From contig NZ_LN831026.1 of the NCBI RefSeq assembly GCF_001457455.1, forward strand, positions 1,240,001-1,304,000: a stretch of DNA of 64,000 nucleotides. Reading direction: 5' to 3'. Numbering within the stretch: the first letter of the stretch is position 1; each line of letters opens with the position of its first letter. This DNA comes from Corynebacterium diphtheriae. Lineage in GTDB: Bacteria > Actinomycetota > Actinomycetes > Mycobacteriales > Mycobacteriaceae. The notes beneath the pieces are model-generated. The model was given only the letters and a program-made list of their open reading frames with translations. It was not told the origin of the DNA and did no database searches. This document shows positions 9,401 to 17,760 of the stretch, in pieces. The translations under genes and the position numbers were made by a program.

Positions 9401-10031
9401 GGAGCATGGTGCCAGTAGTTTCAACCGTAACGTGACAAACAATGGGAAGCTGAATGCCAGAAGTTTCAAATGCAGTTTGGCAACCATGTACAGCTGCTTT
9501 TACCTGAAGCAAATCTTGGGCAGTTTCGACCAAAATCGCATCGGCGCCGCCTTCGATCATGCCAAGTGAGGCTTCGGTGTAGTGATTTTTCAACGCTTCA
9601 TAAGGTGCGTGTCCAAGCGAAGGCAACTTCGTTCCAGGTCCCATTGAACCTAGAACGAAGCGTGGTGTGCCATCAGCACTGGGTCCCAGTTCATCCGCAA
9701 CTTCTCGGGCGATTTTCACACCTTTGAATGCGAGTTCCTTGCATCGATCTGCAATGTCATAATCGGCCAAATTGGGTAGGTTACAACCAAAAGTATTCGT
9801 TTCAACCAAGTCGGCGCCCGCTTCAAAATAGGCACGGTGGATTGCAGAAACAACATCTGGCCGAGTGTGGTTAAGAATTTCGTTACAGCCCTCGAGACCT
9901 AGAAAATCGGAATCGACGTCAAGATCGAATCCTTGGAGCTGGGTACCCATTGCTCCATCACCGATCAGAACGCGATTTTTCATAGCGTCGAGAAATGCAG
10001 TTTTAAATTGGGGCGTGGCAGTATTCATCAA
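6426..10031 (-). CDS. metH: Cobalamin-dependent methionine synthase
   Basis: Transfers the methyl group of 5-methyl-THF to homocysteine through methylcobalamin. At 1201 residues it has all four modules in order. The homocysteine domain (about 15-320) has zinc ligands Cys234, Cys300 and Cys301 (GLNCATGP, GGCCGTTP). The pterin domain (about 350-620) starts at GERTNANGSKAFREA. The B12 cap and B12-binding domain carry the histidine-on motif GDVHDIGKNL around residue 755. The C-terminal AdoMet reactivation domain contains YFPAVSEGDTVILLE. No cobalamin or SAM riboswitch is visible in the 72-nt gap upstream. The start MMNTATPQFK has two adjacent ATGs. It is followed by the HAD-hisE-hisG genes. Needing B12, it fits with the mutAB genes in the same window as a second cobalamin user. 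Confidence 0.97.
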   Translation of the reverse strand: MMNTATPQFKTAFLDAMKNRVLIGDGAMGTQLQGFDLDVDSDFLGLEGCNEILNHTRPDVVSAIHRAYFEAGADLVETNTFGCNLPNLADYDIADRCKELAFKGVKIAREVADELGPSADGTPRFVLGSMGPGTKLPSLGHAPYEALKNHYTEASLGMIEGGADAILVETAQDLLQVKAAVHGCQTAFETSGIQLPIVCHVTVETTGTMLLGSEIGAALTAIELLNVDMIGLNCATGPDEMSEHLRYLSRNAHIPVSVMPNAGLPVLGKNGAEYPLTEQELASALRGFVEEYGLSMVGGCCGTTPTHIREVRKAVLGDSEHQPALQAERNPDVGDAVSSLYTSVNLTQDTGITMIGERTNANGSKAFREAMLVGDLEKCVDIAKQQTRDGAHMLDLCVDYVGRDGTADMAQLASLLATSSTLPIMIDSTEPDVIQVGLEHLGGRCAVNSVNFEDGDGPDSRYQRIMRLVKRHGAAVVALTIDEEGQARTAEKKIEIAERLIADITSTWGLDESDIIVDTLTFPISTGQEETRRDGIETIEAIRELKKRHPKIHTTLGLSNISFGLNPAARQVLNSVFLNECIEAGLDSAIAHSSKIVPMNRIDEEQRRVALDLVYDRRSEGYDPLQTFMRLFEGVSAASASDARAEALAAMPLFKRIAQRIIDGEKAGFEDDLDAGMKEKEPLQIINEDLLEGMKTVGDLFGSGQMQLPFVLQSAETMKHAVAYLEQFIEADEDAGDGNGTIVIATVKGDVHDIGKNLVDIILSNNGFNVVNIGIKQPIANILEAAEKHKADAIGMSGLLVKSTVIMKENLQEMNQAQKSDYPVILGGAALTRAYVEDDLTEVYEGNVHYAKDAFESLRLMQEFMAEARGERLDPQSPEALAAVKKKAERKARRERSKQIVAQRKAKEIPIEVPERSEVAADVPIATPPFWGTRIVKGINLSEYLPLLDERALFVGRWGLKATRGGEGPSYEELVETEGRPRLRYWIDRLKAEKILDHAAVVYGYFPAVSEGDTVILLESPDPTSAEVARFNFPRQQRGEFLCVADFIRSREHAIKTKTVDVFPLQLVTMGQPIADFANVLFADNNYRDYLEVHGVGVQLTEALAEYWHARIRHELSLSDGSHAGDEDSADLQEFFNLKYRGARYSFGYGSCPNLEDRETLVDLLDSRRIGVDISEEFQLHPEQSTDAFVLYHPEAKYFNV

Positions 10032-10103
10032 ATAGACAGCTTAGTATGCATTTTGTGAAATGCTCAACCATTACCCCAGTTTAGAGCCCCAATTTAAGTA
10101 ATT

Positions 10104-10499
10104 TTATTCAAATTCGGGCAAATCCGATATCTCTTCATCACTGAGTCCCAGATTTTTACACATACCCTCTACCATGCTAATAAGCTGCGATTCTTCCTCT
10201 GGTTCGATTACCGCATACTCATATGCTGCATTGAAAGCAGCTAACTCCGAATAAAAATGTCCAACTTTTGCAATAACATCCAAAACCACTGAGTTAGCTT
10301 GCTCACGGGAGTTTGCAATATCGACCATGCTTTGCGCAAACGCTACAAGAACCTTTTTTAACTCGGGCAACGCCGAAACATCGAATGGGGGATCCCAGAA
10401 TTCCTTTTCATCGGCACGAAGGTAGGAGCCGGTACCAAACTCTTCAAGATCGCGCAGGAAGTCGTCAATAAATGAAAAAGAGTCGGACATATCGGTCAT
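10104..10499 (-). CDS. Conserved-looking hypothetical acidic protein coupled to mshC
   Basis: A 131-residue acidic protein that I do not recognise. It is predicted to be mostly helical, soluble and cytosolic, with no signal peptide or membrane segment. It begins MTDMSDSFSFIDDFLRDLEE, has an aromatic/acidic region near 25-40 (EKEFWDPPFDVSALPEL) and ends in an acidic tail (LSDEEISDLPEFE). Its ATG abuts the mshC stop codon (TAA-ATG), so translation is probably coupled to mshC. This position between mshC and metH is also occupied by a small hypothetical gene in C. glutamicum as I recall it. The coupling hints at a link with mycothiol ligase levels, but no function can be inferred from sequence. 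Confidence 0.75.
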   Translation of the reverse strand: MTDMSDSFSFIDDFLRDLEEFGTGSYLRADEKEFWDPPFDVSALPELKKVLVAFAQSMVDIANSREQANSVVLDVIAKVGHFYSELAAFNAAYEYAVIEPEEESQLISMVEGMCKNLGLSDEEISDLPEFE

Positions 10500-11744
10500 T
10501 TATATCTTCACTCCCAATAATGCATCCAAACCAGATGCCATGAGCCTTCCAGCCTCAGTACGAGCTGAATCATTTAGCGGGATCAAGTTGGCCCAGTTGT
10601 CCACTTCGGCGAGGACTGCAGGGGTATTTAAGTCGTTAGCCAATAAATGACGTATTTTTTGAATTGTTTGTTGAACTTGTTGTACGTCTCGAGCATTATC
10701 AGCTGCAGTAATCCACGCTTGTCTGCGCTCCTGTGCAGCTGCGAGGAGGTCAGTTGACCAGTCACGATCGTCGCGATAATGACCTGCAAAAACTCCAAGT
10801 CTAATGTCAGATGGATGATACCCTTCTGAGGTCAGTCGCGATACGAATACTAAATTGCCCAAGGACTTGCTCATTTTAGTGCCGTCAAGTCCGATCATTC
10901 CTGTGTGCACATAGTGACCTGCCATTCGGGACTCGCCAAATGTTGCCTCAGCGTGAGCAGCCGAGAATTCGTGGTGTGGGAAGATAAGATCTGATCCGCC
11001 TCCTTGAATTGCGAAATGGCTTCCCAAATGATGTGTTGCGATCGCGGAACACTCAACGTGCCATCCAGGGCGCCCCGCCCCGAATGGCGCATCCCAAGAA
11101 GGTTCACCTAGTCGATGTGCTCTCCATATAAGAGCATCAAGCGAATCCTTTTTCCCGGCACGTTCGGGGTCTCCACCACGTTCGGCAAAAAATTGTTCCA
11201 TTAGTTCACGAGAGTAATGGGACTCGTATCCAAACTGCGTAGTCGCAGTTATGGATGCATAAATATCACGGTAGGAGTCTGACTCAACGATGTACGCTGT
11301 GCCATTGGCAAGCATGGTTTCCACCATTGCAATTACTTCTGGAATAGACTCCATTGCACCAACATAGTGCCGAGGAGGAATAACGCTAAGGTCCTCCATG
11401 TCTGATCTAAAAAGATCGATTTGGCTGGAGCCTAACTCTCGCCAGTCAACGCCATCTCTCAATGCACGTTCAAAAAGAGGCTCATCGACGTCAGTGATGT
11501 TTTGAACGAAATGAACACGGTGGCCTGCGTCGATAAGCTGCCTATTGATTAGATCAAACGTCAAATATGTCGCTGCATGTCCTAAATGTGTGGAGTCATA
11601 AGGAGTAATTCCACACACATAAACCCCCACTTCTGGAGTGTCCACTTCAACAGGTTTAATGAGCTGATCACTGGTATCAAACAAGAACAGTACAGCCGGT
11701 TTACCCGGCACTGAAGGAATTGTCGGCATGGGCCAAGATTGCAT
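10500..11744 (-). CDS. mshC: Mycothiol synthesis cysteine ligase MshC
   Basis: ATP-dependent ligase that joins L-cysteine to 1-D-myo-inosityl 2-amino-2-deoxy-alpha-D-glucopyranoside, the third catalytic step to mycothiol, the main thiol of actinobacteria. The 414-residue protein resembles cysteinyl-tRNA synthetase: it has the zinc and HIGH-like region [20 protein letters not shown] near residues 41-60, the zinc histidine segment [11 protein letters not shown] and the KMSKSLGNL loop near 290. It lacks the long C-terminal anticodon-binding part of CysS, and the N-terminus [17 protein letters not shown] is typical of MshC. The presence of this gene supports assignment to mycothiol-producing actinobacteria. 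The next gene starts directly at its stop codon. Confidence 0.95.
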   Translation of the reverse strand: MQSWPMPTIPSVPGKPAVLFLFDTSDQLIKPVEVDTPEVGVYVCGITPYDSTHLGHAATYLTFDLINRQLIDAGHRVHFVQNITDVDEPLFERALRDGVDWRELGSSQIDLFRSDMEDLSVIPPRHYVGAMESIPEVIAMVETMLANGTAYIVESDSYRDIYASITATTQFGYESHYSRELMEQFFAERGGDPERAGKKDSLDALIWRAHRLGEPSWDAPFGAGRPGWHVECSAIATHHLGSHFAIQGGGSDLIFPHHEFSAAHAEATFGESRMAGHYVHTGMIGLDGTKMSKSLGNLVFVSRLTSEGYHPSDIRLGVFAGHYRDDRDWSTDLLAAAQERRQAWITAADNARDVQQVQQTIQKIRHLLANDLNTPAVLAEVDNWANLIPLNDSARTEAGRLMASGLDALLGVKI

Positions 11745-11789
11745 GCCATCAACATTACCTGCTGAGGCAGCAATGACACATTACAGTAG

Positions 11790-12668
11790 TTAAGCGGTTA
11801 GTATTCCGGTAGCTAGTAATGCCATAACAAGCAAACCGACAGGGATTCGATAAGCTGCAAACCAGCTAAACGAGTGACTACCAACGAATTTCAAAAGCCA
11901 CGCGATGGAAGCATACCCTAGGGCAAAAGCAATTCCGGTACCTACAGCAAGCTGCATTCCCGAGGCCGCCTGCCCCGCGTCGGGAGCAAAGGCGTCGGGA
12001 AGCGAGAATAAGCCAGATGCTAACACTGCGGGAATAGCCAATAGGAAACTAAAGCGAGTTGCAACTTCCCTATCAAGTCCGACGAATAAACCTGCAGAAA
12101 CGGTGCCACCTGACCGTGAAACACCTGGTATTAATGCCAAACACTGTGCACAGCCCATAATTACGGCATCTCTCATTGTCAGTTGGTCAAAGCTTCGACG
12201 CTTACTGCCCCATTTTTCGGCAGCGATAAATACAAAAGAAAAAGCGATTAACACTGATGCGGTAATCCACATATTTCGTAGATTGTCTCGGATGATGTCT
12301 TTAGCTAGCAGCCCTACGATACTTACCGGCAATGTGCCAACGATGACCATCCATCCCATACGGTAATCGAAACCTCGTTGCTTTTTATCAAAAAGGCCTC
12401 TAAACCAGCCAGTGAGAATCTTTGCGATATCTTTAGCGAAGTAAACGAGAACTGCTGCTTCAGTGCCTAGTTGAACTACAGCAGTAAAACTTGCACCAGC
12501 ATCTTTGCCCCAAAAAAGCTCAGAGACAATTCGCAGATGGCCGGATGAACTAATAGGAAGGAACTCGGTGAGGCCTTGAACGATAGAGAGCACAATTGTC
12601 TGGGACCAGCTTATTTGACTCGACGGATCTTGAGTCAATGCTTGGGCTAATACATTTACATCAGTCAC
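11790..12668 (-). CDS. uppP: Undecaprenyl-diphosphatase (bacitracin-resistance family)
   Basis: Integral membrane phosphatase that recycles undecaprenyl diphosphate to the monophosphate lipid carrier for peptidoglycan and other wall polymers. The BacA/UppP motifs are present: [17 protein letters not shown] close to the N-terminus and [17 protein letters not shown] in the middle. About eight membrane segments are seen. The open frame extends to a TTG at 12698, but the GTG at 12668 gives 292 residues with an 18-residue lead before [10 protein letters not shown], close to the C. glutamicum protein; neither start has a strong ribosome site. It lies 45 nt before mshC in the same direction and may be co-transcribed with it. 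Confidence 0.92.
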   Translation of the reverse strand: MTDVNVLAQALTQDPSSQISWSQTIVLSIVQGLTEFLPISSSGHLRIVSELFWGKDAGASFTAVVQLGTEAAVLVYFAKDIAKILTGWFRGLFDKKQRGFDYRMGWMVIVGTLPVSIVGLLAKDIIRDNLRNMWITASVLIAFSFVFIAAEKWGSKRRSFDQLTMRDAVIMGCAQCLALIPGVSRSGGTVSAGLFVGLDREVATRFSFLLAIPAVLASGLFSLPDAFAPDAGQAASGMQLAVGTGIAFALGYASIAWLLKFVGSHSFSWFAAYRIPVGLLVMALLATGILTA

Positions 12669-12769
12669 GGGGCACAAGAATACCTGTTTAAAGTCCAATA
12701 TATGCCAGTGATGCAGAACTACATGGATATGCCTAATCTTCCTCGGGTTTCAACTAGGAAGAATGCAAC

Positions 12770-13819
12770 TTGCTGGTAACCTCTCTGGTTGTGAAACCTG
12801 CACTGTCTACGACTCTTAAAATGTGTACATTTTCTACTCTCTCCGCATTTGTGTTGACCGCATGTAGCGGCAATGCAGAAACAACGAATGTGGCAGAAAT
12901 CCGGCCCGACATGGGAAGTGCTACCGCAGCAGCTTCCCCGAAGGCTACAGCCCCCGAGGGAACTGTACTCAAGCGCGGTGCAATTGATGCGCTTCAAACG
13001 GTGGGAAATTCGATTGGAATCAAAATGGGTTCCCACCTAGAGCTCGGGTCTGCTGCAGATTTTGAAAAAGGTAACACGACTAAAGTGTCTATTGACGCTG
13101 AGTGCTTTGACATGACATCGAACTCAAAGGCTTTCATTGTTTCTTGTTCCGACGGCGTGCATTCTGTTGATCCAGTATCGGGTAAAAATTCAGTAATCGC
13201 TCAGCCGACTGAAACTGCCCACTATGCGGTACAAGTATCAACCGGAGAAGTTCTCGTTGCGCATCGTGACTCGAATAAGGTTGAGGTATTTAACGATGGT
13301 GAAAAGCTCTCAGAGGTGGCAACTGAATACGGGTCTGATCAACTTATTTCAGTTCCGATCGAAGGACAAGCTGATGCAGTTGTCAGAATCAATAACAAAT
13401 ACACCTTGATTCAAGACGTAAATTGGAAAGAGTCAAAACCCGGTGCCATTTTGCGGGTAGGCAAAGGGGTTGGAAGGATATCTGCAGCTAAGCAAGGCGT
13501 TGTGCTCGCTTCAGACGCCAAGAAGAATCAGTTTGCAGTGTACGGTGCTAAAGACGTCATCCGGCTTCACCAAACCTCTCCGACGGGGCCTAGTCCTTGG
13601 GGTATTACTTGGGACAACAAGCATGACCTAGCTTGGGTCGCTACTACTGGAGATAACAAGGTGACTGGTTACGATATTTCATCCGGAACCGGATCCGAAA
13701 AAAGCTCATATAACACTATCGAAAACGTCCACAACATTGCCGTGCTTGACGACGGTACTTTGGTGCTCGCATCCGCATCTGGAGCAGGCCTCCAACTTGT
13801 TAAAAGCCAAACAGACTAA
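12770..13819 (+). CDS. Secreted lipoprotein with beta-propeller-like repeats
   Basis: A 349-residue exported protein. The N-terminus has a short basic region, a hydrophobic stretch and the lipobox LTAC with the lipidated cysteine at residue 32, followed by Ser-Gly-Asn. The mature part shows repeated blade-like segments of 40-50 residues (for example [56 protein letters not shown]), as in YncE- or WD40-like propellers. A TTG start at 12770 is chosen because AGGAAG precedes it by 8 nt. A GTG at 12791 or an ATG at 12821 would also leave the lipobox intact. It sits between uppP and pyrD, the same place as a putative secreted protein in C. glutamicum. Substrate or partner is unknown. Confidence 0.8.
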   Translation: MLVTSLVVKPALSTTLKMCTFSTLSAFVLTACSGNAETTNVAEIRPDMGSATAAASPKATAPEGTVLKRGAIDALQTVGNSIGIKMGSHLELGSAADFEKGNTTKVSIDAECFDMTSNSKAFIVSCSDGVHSVDPVSGKNSVIAQPTETAHYAVQVSTGEVLVAHRDSNKVEVFNDGEKLSEVATEYGSDQLISVPIEGQADAVVRINNKYTLIQDVNWKESKPGAILRVGKGVGRISAAKQGVVLASDAKKNQFAVYGAKDVIRLHQTSPTGPSPWGITWDNKHDLAWVATTGDNKVTGYDISSGTGSEKSSYNTIENVHNIAVLDDGTLVLASASGAGLQLVKSQTD

Positions 13820-13859
13820 TGCCCCACACACCTTTAAAATAGCGAAAGGCCTATCCACC

Positions 13860-14975
13860 ATGTCGGATTTTTCATCTCATCCTTTGCGAACTAAAGCATA
13901 CGCACTTGCGCTAAAAGGGATGTTTACGATGTCCCCTGAGCGTATTCACCACATCATCACTCGTGGCATGCAATTAGTACAAGCGATTTCACCTCTACGA
14001 CGCGCAGTGGGGTCAATTCTTCCCGTCAACGATCCCATTCTGAGACAAGAGGTGTTTGGTGTAACTTTCCCGCAGCCGCTTGGGTTGGCTGCAGGATTTG
14101 ATAAGAATGGTGAAGCTCCAGATGTGTGGGCGGCATTCGGCTTTGGCTATGCAGAATTGGGAACAGTGACGGCATCACCTCAACCTGGTAACCCCACTCC
14201 CCGACTATTCCGTCTACCTGCAGATAAAGCGATTTTAAATCGTATGGGATTCAATAATTTGGGAGCCGCCGAAGTAGCTAAAAATCTTAAACGCCGTAAG
14301 TCTGATGCGGTTATCGGCATTAATATCGGCAAGACAAAGGTAGTTGCCTCGAAAGATGCTGTGAATGATTATCGACGATCAGCACTGCTTCTCGGTAACC
14401 TCGCAGACTATCTCGTGATTAATGTTTCTTCCCCAAATACTCCGGGGCTTCGAGATCTTCAAGCAGTAGAATCACTGCGCCCGATAATTGCAGCAGTTCA
14501 AGAATCAACATCTGTGCCAGTGCTAGTGAAAATAGCGCCAGATTTGTCTGATGATGACATAGACGCAGTAGCGGACCTTGCTGTCGAAATGGGAATTGCC
14601 GGCATCGTAGCGACTAATACGACCATTTCCCGCAATGGACTGCGCACTCCACATCAAGATGTTGCAGACATGGGAGCTGGCGGCATCTCGGGAGCTCCGG
14701 TAGCCCAGCGATCTCTGGAAGTTCTAGAACGCCTGTATGCGCGCGTAGGCACGGAAATGGTGCTCATTGGAGTGGGAGGCATTTCAACGCCACAGCAAGC
14801 ATGGGAGCGTATCGCCGCAGGAGCAACCCTTTTGCAGGGGTACACAGGAATGATCTACGGTGGACCAGATTGGATCAGGGATATTCATTTAGGAATTGCA
14901 GCGCAATTGCGAGCCCACGACCTCAGCAGCATTGATCAAGCCGTTGGCTCGAAACTTCCTTGGACACTTCAATAA
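13860..14975 (+). CDS. pyrD: Dihydroorotate dehydrogenase (quinone), class 2
   Basis: Oxidises dihydroorotate to orotate in pyrimidine synthesis and passes electrons to menaquinone; membrane-associated. The protein has 371 residues from the ATG at 13860, which has GAAAGG about 9 nt upstream and matches the family N-terminus ([20 protein letters not shown], the amphipathic membrane-binding helices of class 2 enzymes). The frame is open further upstream inside the lipoprotein gene, but that part is not PyrD-like. Conserved FMN and active-site segments are [29 protein letters not shown], the class 2 serine region [14 protein letters not shown] and [20 protein letters not shown]. It starts 38 nt after the lipoprotein stop and ends in a terminator that overlaps its stop codon. 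Confidence 0.96.
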   Translation: MSDFSSHPLRTKAYALALKGMFTMSPERIHHIITRGMQLVQAISPLRRAVGSILPVNDPILRQEVFGVTFPQPLGLAAGFDKNGEAPDVWAAFGFGYAELGTVTASPQPGNPTPRLFRLPADKAILNRMGFNNLGAAEVAKNLKRRKSDAVIGINIGKTKVVASKDAVNDYRRSALLLGNLADYLVINVSSPNTPGLRDLQAVESLRPIIAAVQESTSVPVLVKIAPDLSDDDIDAVADLAVEMGIAGIVATNTTISRNGLRTPHQDVADMGAGGISGAPVAQRSLEVLERLYARVGTEMVLIGVGGISTPQQAWERIAAGATLLQGYTGMIYGGPDWIRDIHLGIAAQLRAHDLSSIDQAVGSKLPWTLQ

Positions 14976-14989
14976 AGTGTTGTTTTTTT
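14964..14989 (+). terminator. Terminator of pyrD overlapping its stop codon
   Basis: acactt (14964-14969) pairs with aagtgt (14975-14980) across a five-base loop and is followed by a long T run (14982-14989). The pyrD stop codon TAA at 14973-14975 sits in the loop and first base of the right arm. The stem is short but the T tract is excellent. Confidence 0.75.
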
Positions 14990-14993
14990 AATC

Positions 14994-15029
14994 GCGGCTG
15001 AGACTAGGTAGCGTCCTAGACTCTGCCGC
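14994..15029. terminator. Second hairpin downstream of pyrD
   Basis: Arms 14994-15008 and 15015-15029 pair at 13 of 15 positions. On the minus strand it is followed by the A/T-rich tract containing a run of A (read from the other side), so it may mainly back up the pyrD terminator or act on transcripts of the minus-strand membrane protein gene at 15146-15409. Confidence 0.5.
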
Positions 15030-15145
15030 TATTTCTAACTTCGAACAGTTAGCATGCGAGCTAACAAGCTAGCTATGAAACATACGGCTGCATAACAAGG
15101 CAAGAGATAAGCCGACCAGATAATTATTGGAGACTCAGGCGTAAA

Positions 15146-15409
15146 TCACCCTAAAAAGATCAGCGACAAAGCAACTATTAATCCAGTCAGTTGAAGAACT
15201 GAGCCACGTGAGGCTTTGTTCACTGTTGCAAATGCCCCTACTAAGGCAGCTGCAATCAATATGAGGGTAAAACGTGCTGTGACATGAAACCCCTCTGCCC
15301 ACCTGTCCTTTAGGACATGAATAAACGTAAATATGGCGAGTGCGACTGCCACGGCTAGAAATGCGGCTCCTACACGTAAGCCGAGAGGAACGGGGCTAGG
15401 AGTTCTCAT
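15146..15409 (-). CDS. Small membrane protein of unknown function
   Basis: An 87-residue protein starting at ATG 15409 (MRTPSPVPLGLRVGAAFLAV). GGGGA lies 5-9 nt upstream, a better start than the GTG seven codons earlier. Three hydrophobic segments are visible: about residues 8-28, 44-60 and 68-86. A short basic/acidic loop HVLKDRWAEGFHV lies between the first two. No domain is recognised. The start overlaps the end of the PEBP gene by 14 nt, so the two are translationally coupled and likely one operon. It could be a small integral membrane subunit or a housekeeping protein of the corynebacteria; nothing in the sequence tells which. Confidence 0.75.
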   Translation of the reverse strand: MRTPSPVPLGLRVGAAFLAVAVALAIFTFIHVLKDRWAEGFHVTARFTLILIAAALVGAFATVNKASRGSVLQLTGLIVALSLIFLG

Positions 15410-15935
15410 ACCATCCCCAACGAATCGCACGGCCCAAACTGTGGAAGTAAAGATTGAACCCCAACACTGCGGGTGAAGAATCTGGATCTACGTCTAAAGA
15501 TTCAACGTCAACCGCATGCACTGCAAATAAATAACGATGCGGGCCATGGCCAGCAGGCGGATTAGGGCCGTAATAACCTCGTTTTCCAGAATCTCCTCGA
15601 AGACTTATCGCGCCGAGCTGGTCGAGCGAGCCATCGTTTGCTGCACCTTGTGCAATTGATACTTGGGAAACTGGAATGTTAAAAACCGCCCAGTGCCAAA
15701 AACCTGAAGCAGTGGGAGCATCAGGGTCAAAGCAAGTGATAGCAATAGATTTTGTCCCCTCAGGTAATGTGCTCCACTCAAGATGTGGAGAAACATCATT
15801 TCCTCCCAAGTGAATCGAATTAAATTTTTCGCCATCAGAAAAGTCTTCCGAGTGCAATGAGAATGTTGGAAGTTCGTTAAGGGGTGCATATGGGTCAGCA
15901 CCTGGGAATCGATCATGATTATTGGAATAGGTCAT
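15396..15935 (-). CDS. YbhB/YbcL-type phosphatidylethanolamine-binding protein homologue
   Basis: A 179-residue cytosolic protein of the PEBP/RKIP family. The start at ATG 15935 is set by AAAGGCGAG just upstream; an ATG six codons earlier would overlap that site. Family hallmarks are VSPHLEWSTLPEGTKSIAIT, the ligand-pocket segment CFDPDAPTASGFWHWAVFNI near residues 70-90, and GYYGPNPPAGHGPHRYLFAV near 123-142 (the GP-GHGPHRY motif). Bacterial members bind small anionic ligands but have no settled function. The downstream small membrane protein gene overlaps its end. The gap of about 190 nt upstream holds the promoter of the divergent tRNA gene. Confidence 0.9.
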   Translation of the reverse strand: MTYSNNHDRFPGADPYAPLNELPTFSLHSEDFSDGEKFNSIHLGGNDVSPHLEWSTLPEGTKSIAITCFDPDAPTASGFWHWAVFNIPVSQVSIAQGAANDGSLDQLGAISLRGDSGKRGYYGPNPPAGHGPHRYLFAVHAVDVESLDVDPDSSPAVLGFNLYFHSLGRAIRWGWYENS

Positions 15936-16060
15936 ACTCGCCTTTATACACATATAAAAAGCAAACGTCTGGGATTTTTCAGCAGCAGCTTTATCGGGAA
16001 GACTACTAATGCAGTATTAATCAATCTTAAGCCCCCAAAAACACTACTTGACCTTACGAT

Positions 16061-16089
16061 TTGTATTCGCAAAGAGATCGCCATATAGT
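16061..16089 (+). promoter_or_regulatory. Predicted promoter of tRNA-Leu
   Basis: TTGTAT (16061-16066) and TATAGT (16084-16089) are separated by 17 nt, a good match to a vegetative sigma-A promoter. Transcription would start near 16096, about 30 nt before the mature tRNA. Confidence 0.6.
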
Positions 16090-16127
16090 TATGCGAGTCA
16101 ACAGCAAACAGCTGAAAGACACACCCA

Positions 16128-16213
16128 GCCCGAGTGGCGGAATGGCAGACGCGCTAGCTTGAGGTGCTAGTGTCCTACTAACGGACGTGGGGGTTCAAGT
16201 CCCCCCTCGGGCA
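16128..16213 (+). tRNA. tRNA-Leu, anticodon GAG
   Basis: An 86-nt class II tRNA. The acceptor arms GCCCGAG (16128-16134) and CTCGGGC (16206-16212) pair fully, with discriminator A at 16213. The anticodon stem CTAGC/GCTAG encloses the loop TTGAGGT, placing anticodon GAG at 16161-16163 (reads CUC). A long variable arm follows (GTCCTACTAACGGAC), and the T arm GGGGG-TTCAAGT-CCCCC is intact. The 3' CCA is not encoded. A strong terminator follows at once. Confidence 0.97.
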
Positions 16214-16220
16214 CAATATT

Positions 16221-16256
16221 AGAGATCTCCGACCAATGGTCGGAGATCTCTTTTTT
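16221..16256 (+). terminator. Terminator of tRNA-Leu
   Basis: A 14-bp perfect stem (16221-16234 with 16238-16251), loop aat, and a T run from 16250 to 16256. It lies 8 nt after the tRNA and only 22 bp before the IS end. Confidence 0.93.
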
Positions 16257-16278
16257 ATGTACTATTTGTTGAAATAGC

Positions 16279-16306
16279 GGGTTAAGGGTCAAAAGGGGAT
16301 GCGGAC
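16279..16306 (+). repeat. IS terminal inverted repeat, transposase 3' side
   Basis: 28 bases beginning gggttaagggtca and ending ggggatgcggac. It matches the reverse complement of 17733-17760 except at one base (a for t after ggtca). It lies 22 bp from the tRNA-Leu terminator. Confidence 0.9.
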
Positions 16307-16328
16307 GTTTTGTTAGACACTTTCAACC

Positions 16329-17711
16329 TCACGCTACCGCAGCCATGCGATAACGCGCGATACTCATACCATTGAGACTAACTTTAATGCGATGATTGTT
16401 ATAAAACTCGATATAAGCAGCAATGGCATCGTCAAGCTCTTGGATTGTCTGCCACCTCTTGCCGTAATACATCTCATTTTTCATCCGCCCGAAAAACCCC
16501 TCGCATGCCGCATTGTCAGGACTACACCCCTTTTTTTTCGACATCGAACGAACGATGCCATATTTCGCAGTCAGACTATGCCAACTCCGACCACGGTAAT
16601 GCACACCACGATCTGAATGAATCACTAATGAACCATCCGGTGGAAGACCCTCAGCATCAATAGCGGCCTGCAGCGTAGATTCTGCTAACTCCATAGTGGG
16701 ATTCACACTCGTCTTAGCAGCAACGACTTTGCCATCGAAACAATCAATAATCACAGACAAATACACCCGCCCCTCATTCGCAGCGAAAACACTAATATCA
16801 GTCAGCCACAACGTATTCGCAGCAGTGGCATGAAAACAACGGTTGACCAGGTTCGGCGGAGCCGGAGAAATTTCTCCTTGATAACTGGAATATTTCACCT
16901 TCCGCTTCGGAAACCGCACCGTAATTGCTTCTTCGCGCATGAGCCTGCGAACTACTTTTTCACTGATAGTTATGCCTAAATGTCGTAATTGCCACCAGAT
17001 ACGGCGATAACCATAGGTATTATGTGAATCAGAACTGATGCGGTGCACCATGCTGCGAATAGCTGCGTGCTTATCAGGCATGCGTCGTTTTTTCAGGTGG
17101 TAATAGAAACTGGATGCAGCAAGACCACTAGCAGCGAGCAGCATTGCTAATGGAAACGTGCTACGCAAAGCGTCAACCACGTCGGTTTTGTGCTTATTAC
17201 TCAGCTGACCGGGGATGACGCTTACGTCTTTTTTTATAATTTCCAGCTCCTTTTCCAACACGGCTTTTTCTACCAGCAGCGTGGCCATCTGCTGTTTTAA
17301 CTGTGTTGGATTATCCGGCAATGATTTTTCTAGTGCTGCTTTAGTAGGGATGCGGCCATGGCCTGCGCGTTCTTTTTTCGACATCAAGCCCCATTGTCCT
17401 TCCTCACGGTAGCGTTGCGCCCAAGCATAGACGCTGGCGTGAGTGTGCAGGCAGCATTCCTGGGCAATATCAGCTGGTCGCCAACCATTGTGGAAAAGTT
17501 CTACTGCGCGAAGTTTGACTTCGTATGGGTAGTGGGTCAGGGTTTTGGCTTGTTTACGTGGTTGTGGTGGGGTTTTGGGCTCGCGTAGCCATTTATACAG
17601 GGTCCATCTGCCTGGGTAGCCGAGTTCGCGGACTGTTTTAGTCACTGATTGTGTGCGTTTGTAGACCCGCAGTGCTGTGCGCTTCTGCGTGTTGGTGTAG
17701 GAACGGTTCAT
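16329..17711 (-). CDS. IS3-family transposase, OrfA and OrfB fused in one frame
   Basis: A 460-residue DDE transposase. The ATG at 17711 has GGAGGA 7 nt upstream; the longer frame from a TTG includes that site and is rejected. The N-terminal part (about 1-165) is OrfA-like, with two helix-turn-helix regions and a leucine-rich coiled segment (EKAVLEKELEIIKK). The rest is OrfB: the HTH_21 domain with YGYRRIWWQLRHLGI, then the rve catalytic core with Asp305 (WLTDISVF), Asp367 (VIHSDRGVHYRG) and Glu404 (SPDNAACEGFFGRMKNE). In most IS3 elements OrfA and OrfB are joined by a -1 frameshift on A-AAA-AAG. Here the site has seven A residues (17229-17235 read on the minus strand), which keeps both parts in frame. 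All catalytic residues remain, so it may be active. Confidence 0.95.
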   Translation of the reverse strand: MNRSYTNTQKRTALRVYKRTQSVTKTVRELGYPGRWTLYKWLREPKTPPQPRKQAKTLTHYPYEVKLRAVELFHNGWRPADIAQECCLHTHASVYAWAQRYREEGQWGLMSKKERAGHGRIPTKAALEKSLPDNPTQLKQQMATLLVEKAVLEKELEIIKKDVSVIPGQLSNKHKTDVVDALRSTFPLAMLLAASGLAASSFYYHLKKRRMPDKHAAIRSMVHRISSDSHNTYGYRRIWWQLRHLGITISEKVVRRLMREEAITVRFPKRKVKYSSYQGEISPAPPNLVNRCFHATAANTLWLTDISVFAANEGRVYLSVIIDCFDGKVVAAKTSVNPTMELAESTLQAAIDAEGLPPDGSLVIHSDRGVHYRGRSWHSLTAKYGIVRSMSKKKGCSPDNAACEGFFGRMKNEMYYGKRWQTIQELDDAIAAYIEFYNNHRIKVSLNGMSIARYRMAAVA

Positions 17712-17732
17712 AATGGAATCCTCCAAGATTCC

Positions 17733-17760
17733 GTCCGCATCCCCTTATGACCCTTAACCC
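17733..17760 (-). repeat. IS terminal inverted repeat, transposase 5' side
   Basis: Partner of 16279-16306, 27 of 28 bases identical in inverted orientation. It lies 22 nt before the transposase start, so it probably overlaps the transposase promoter. Confidence 0.9.

Larger units (their letters stand above)
16279..17760 (-). mobile_element. IS3-family insertion sequence, complete
   Basis: About 1482 bp bounded by imperfect 28-bp terminal inverted repeats (16279-16306 and 17733-17760; both read gggttaagggtca from the outside, with one mismatch after it). It contains one long transposase gene on the minus strand. No direct target duplication is seen: the left flank ends in aatagc and the right flank begins acgaag. 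The right flank runs straight into a decayed SDR gene that lacks its 5' end, so the insertion was probably followed by, or came with, a deletion. Confidence 0.9.

Noticed and set aside
10032..10103. Possible cobalamin or SAM riboswitch before metH.
   Set aside because: The gap is only 72 nt and no B12-box or SAM-box structure is visible.
15048..15065. Small hairpin gttagc/gctaac after pyrD.
   Set aside because: Six base pairs with no T run; two better hairpins lie upstream. It is likely chance.
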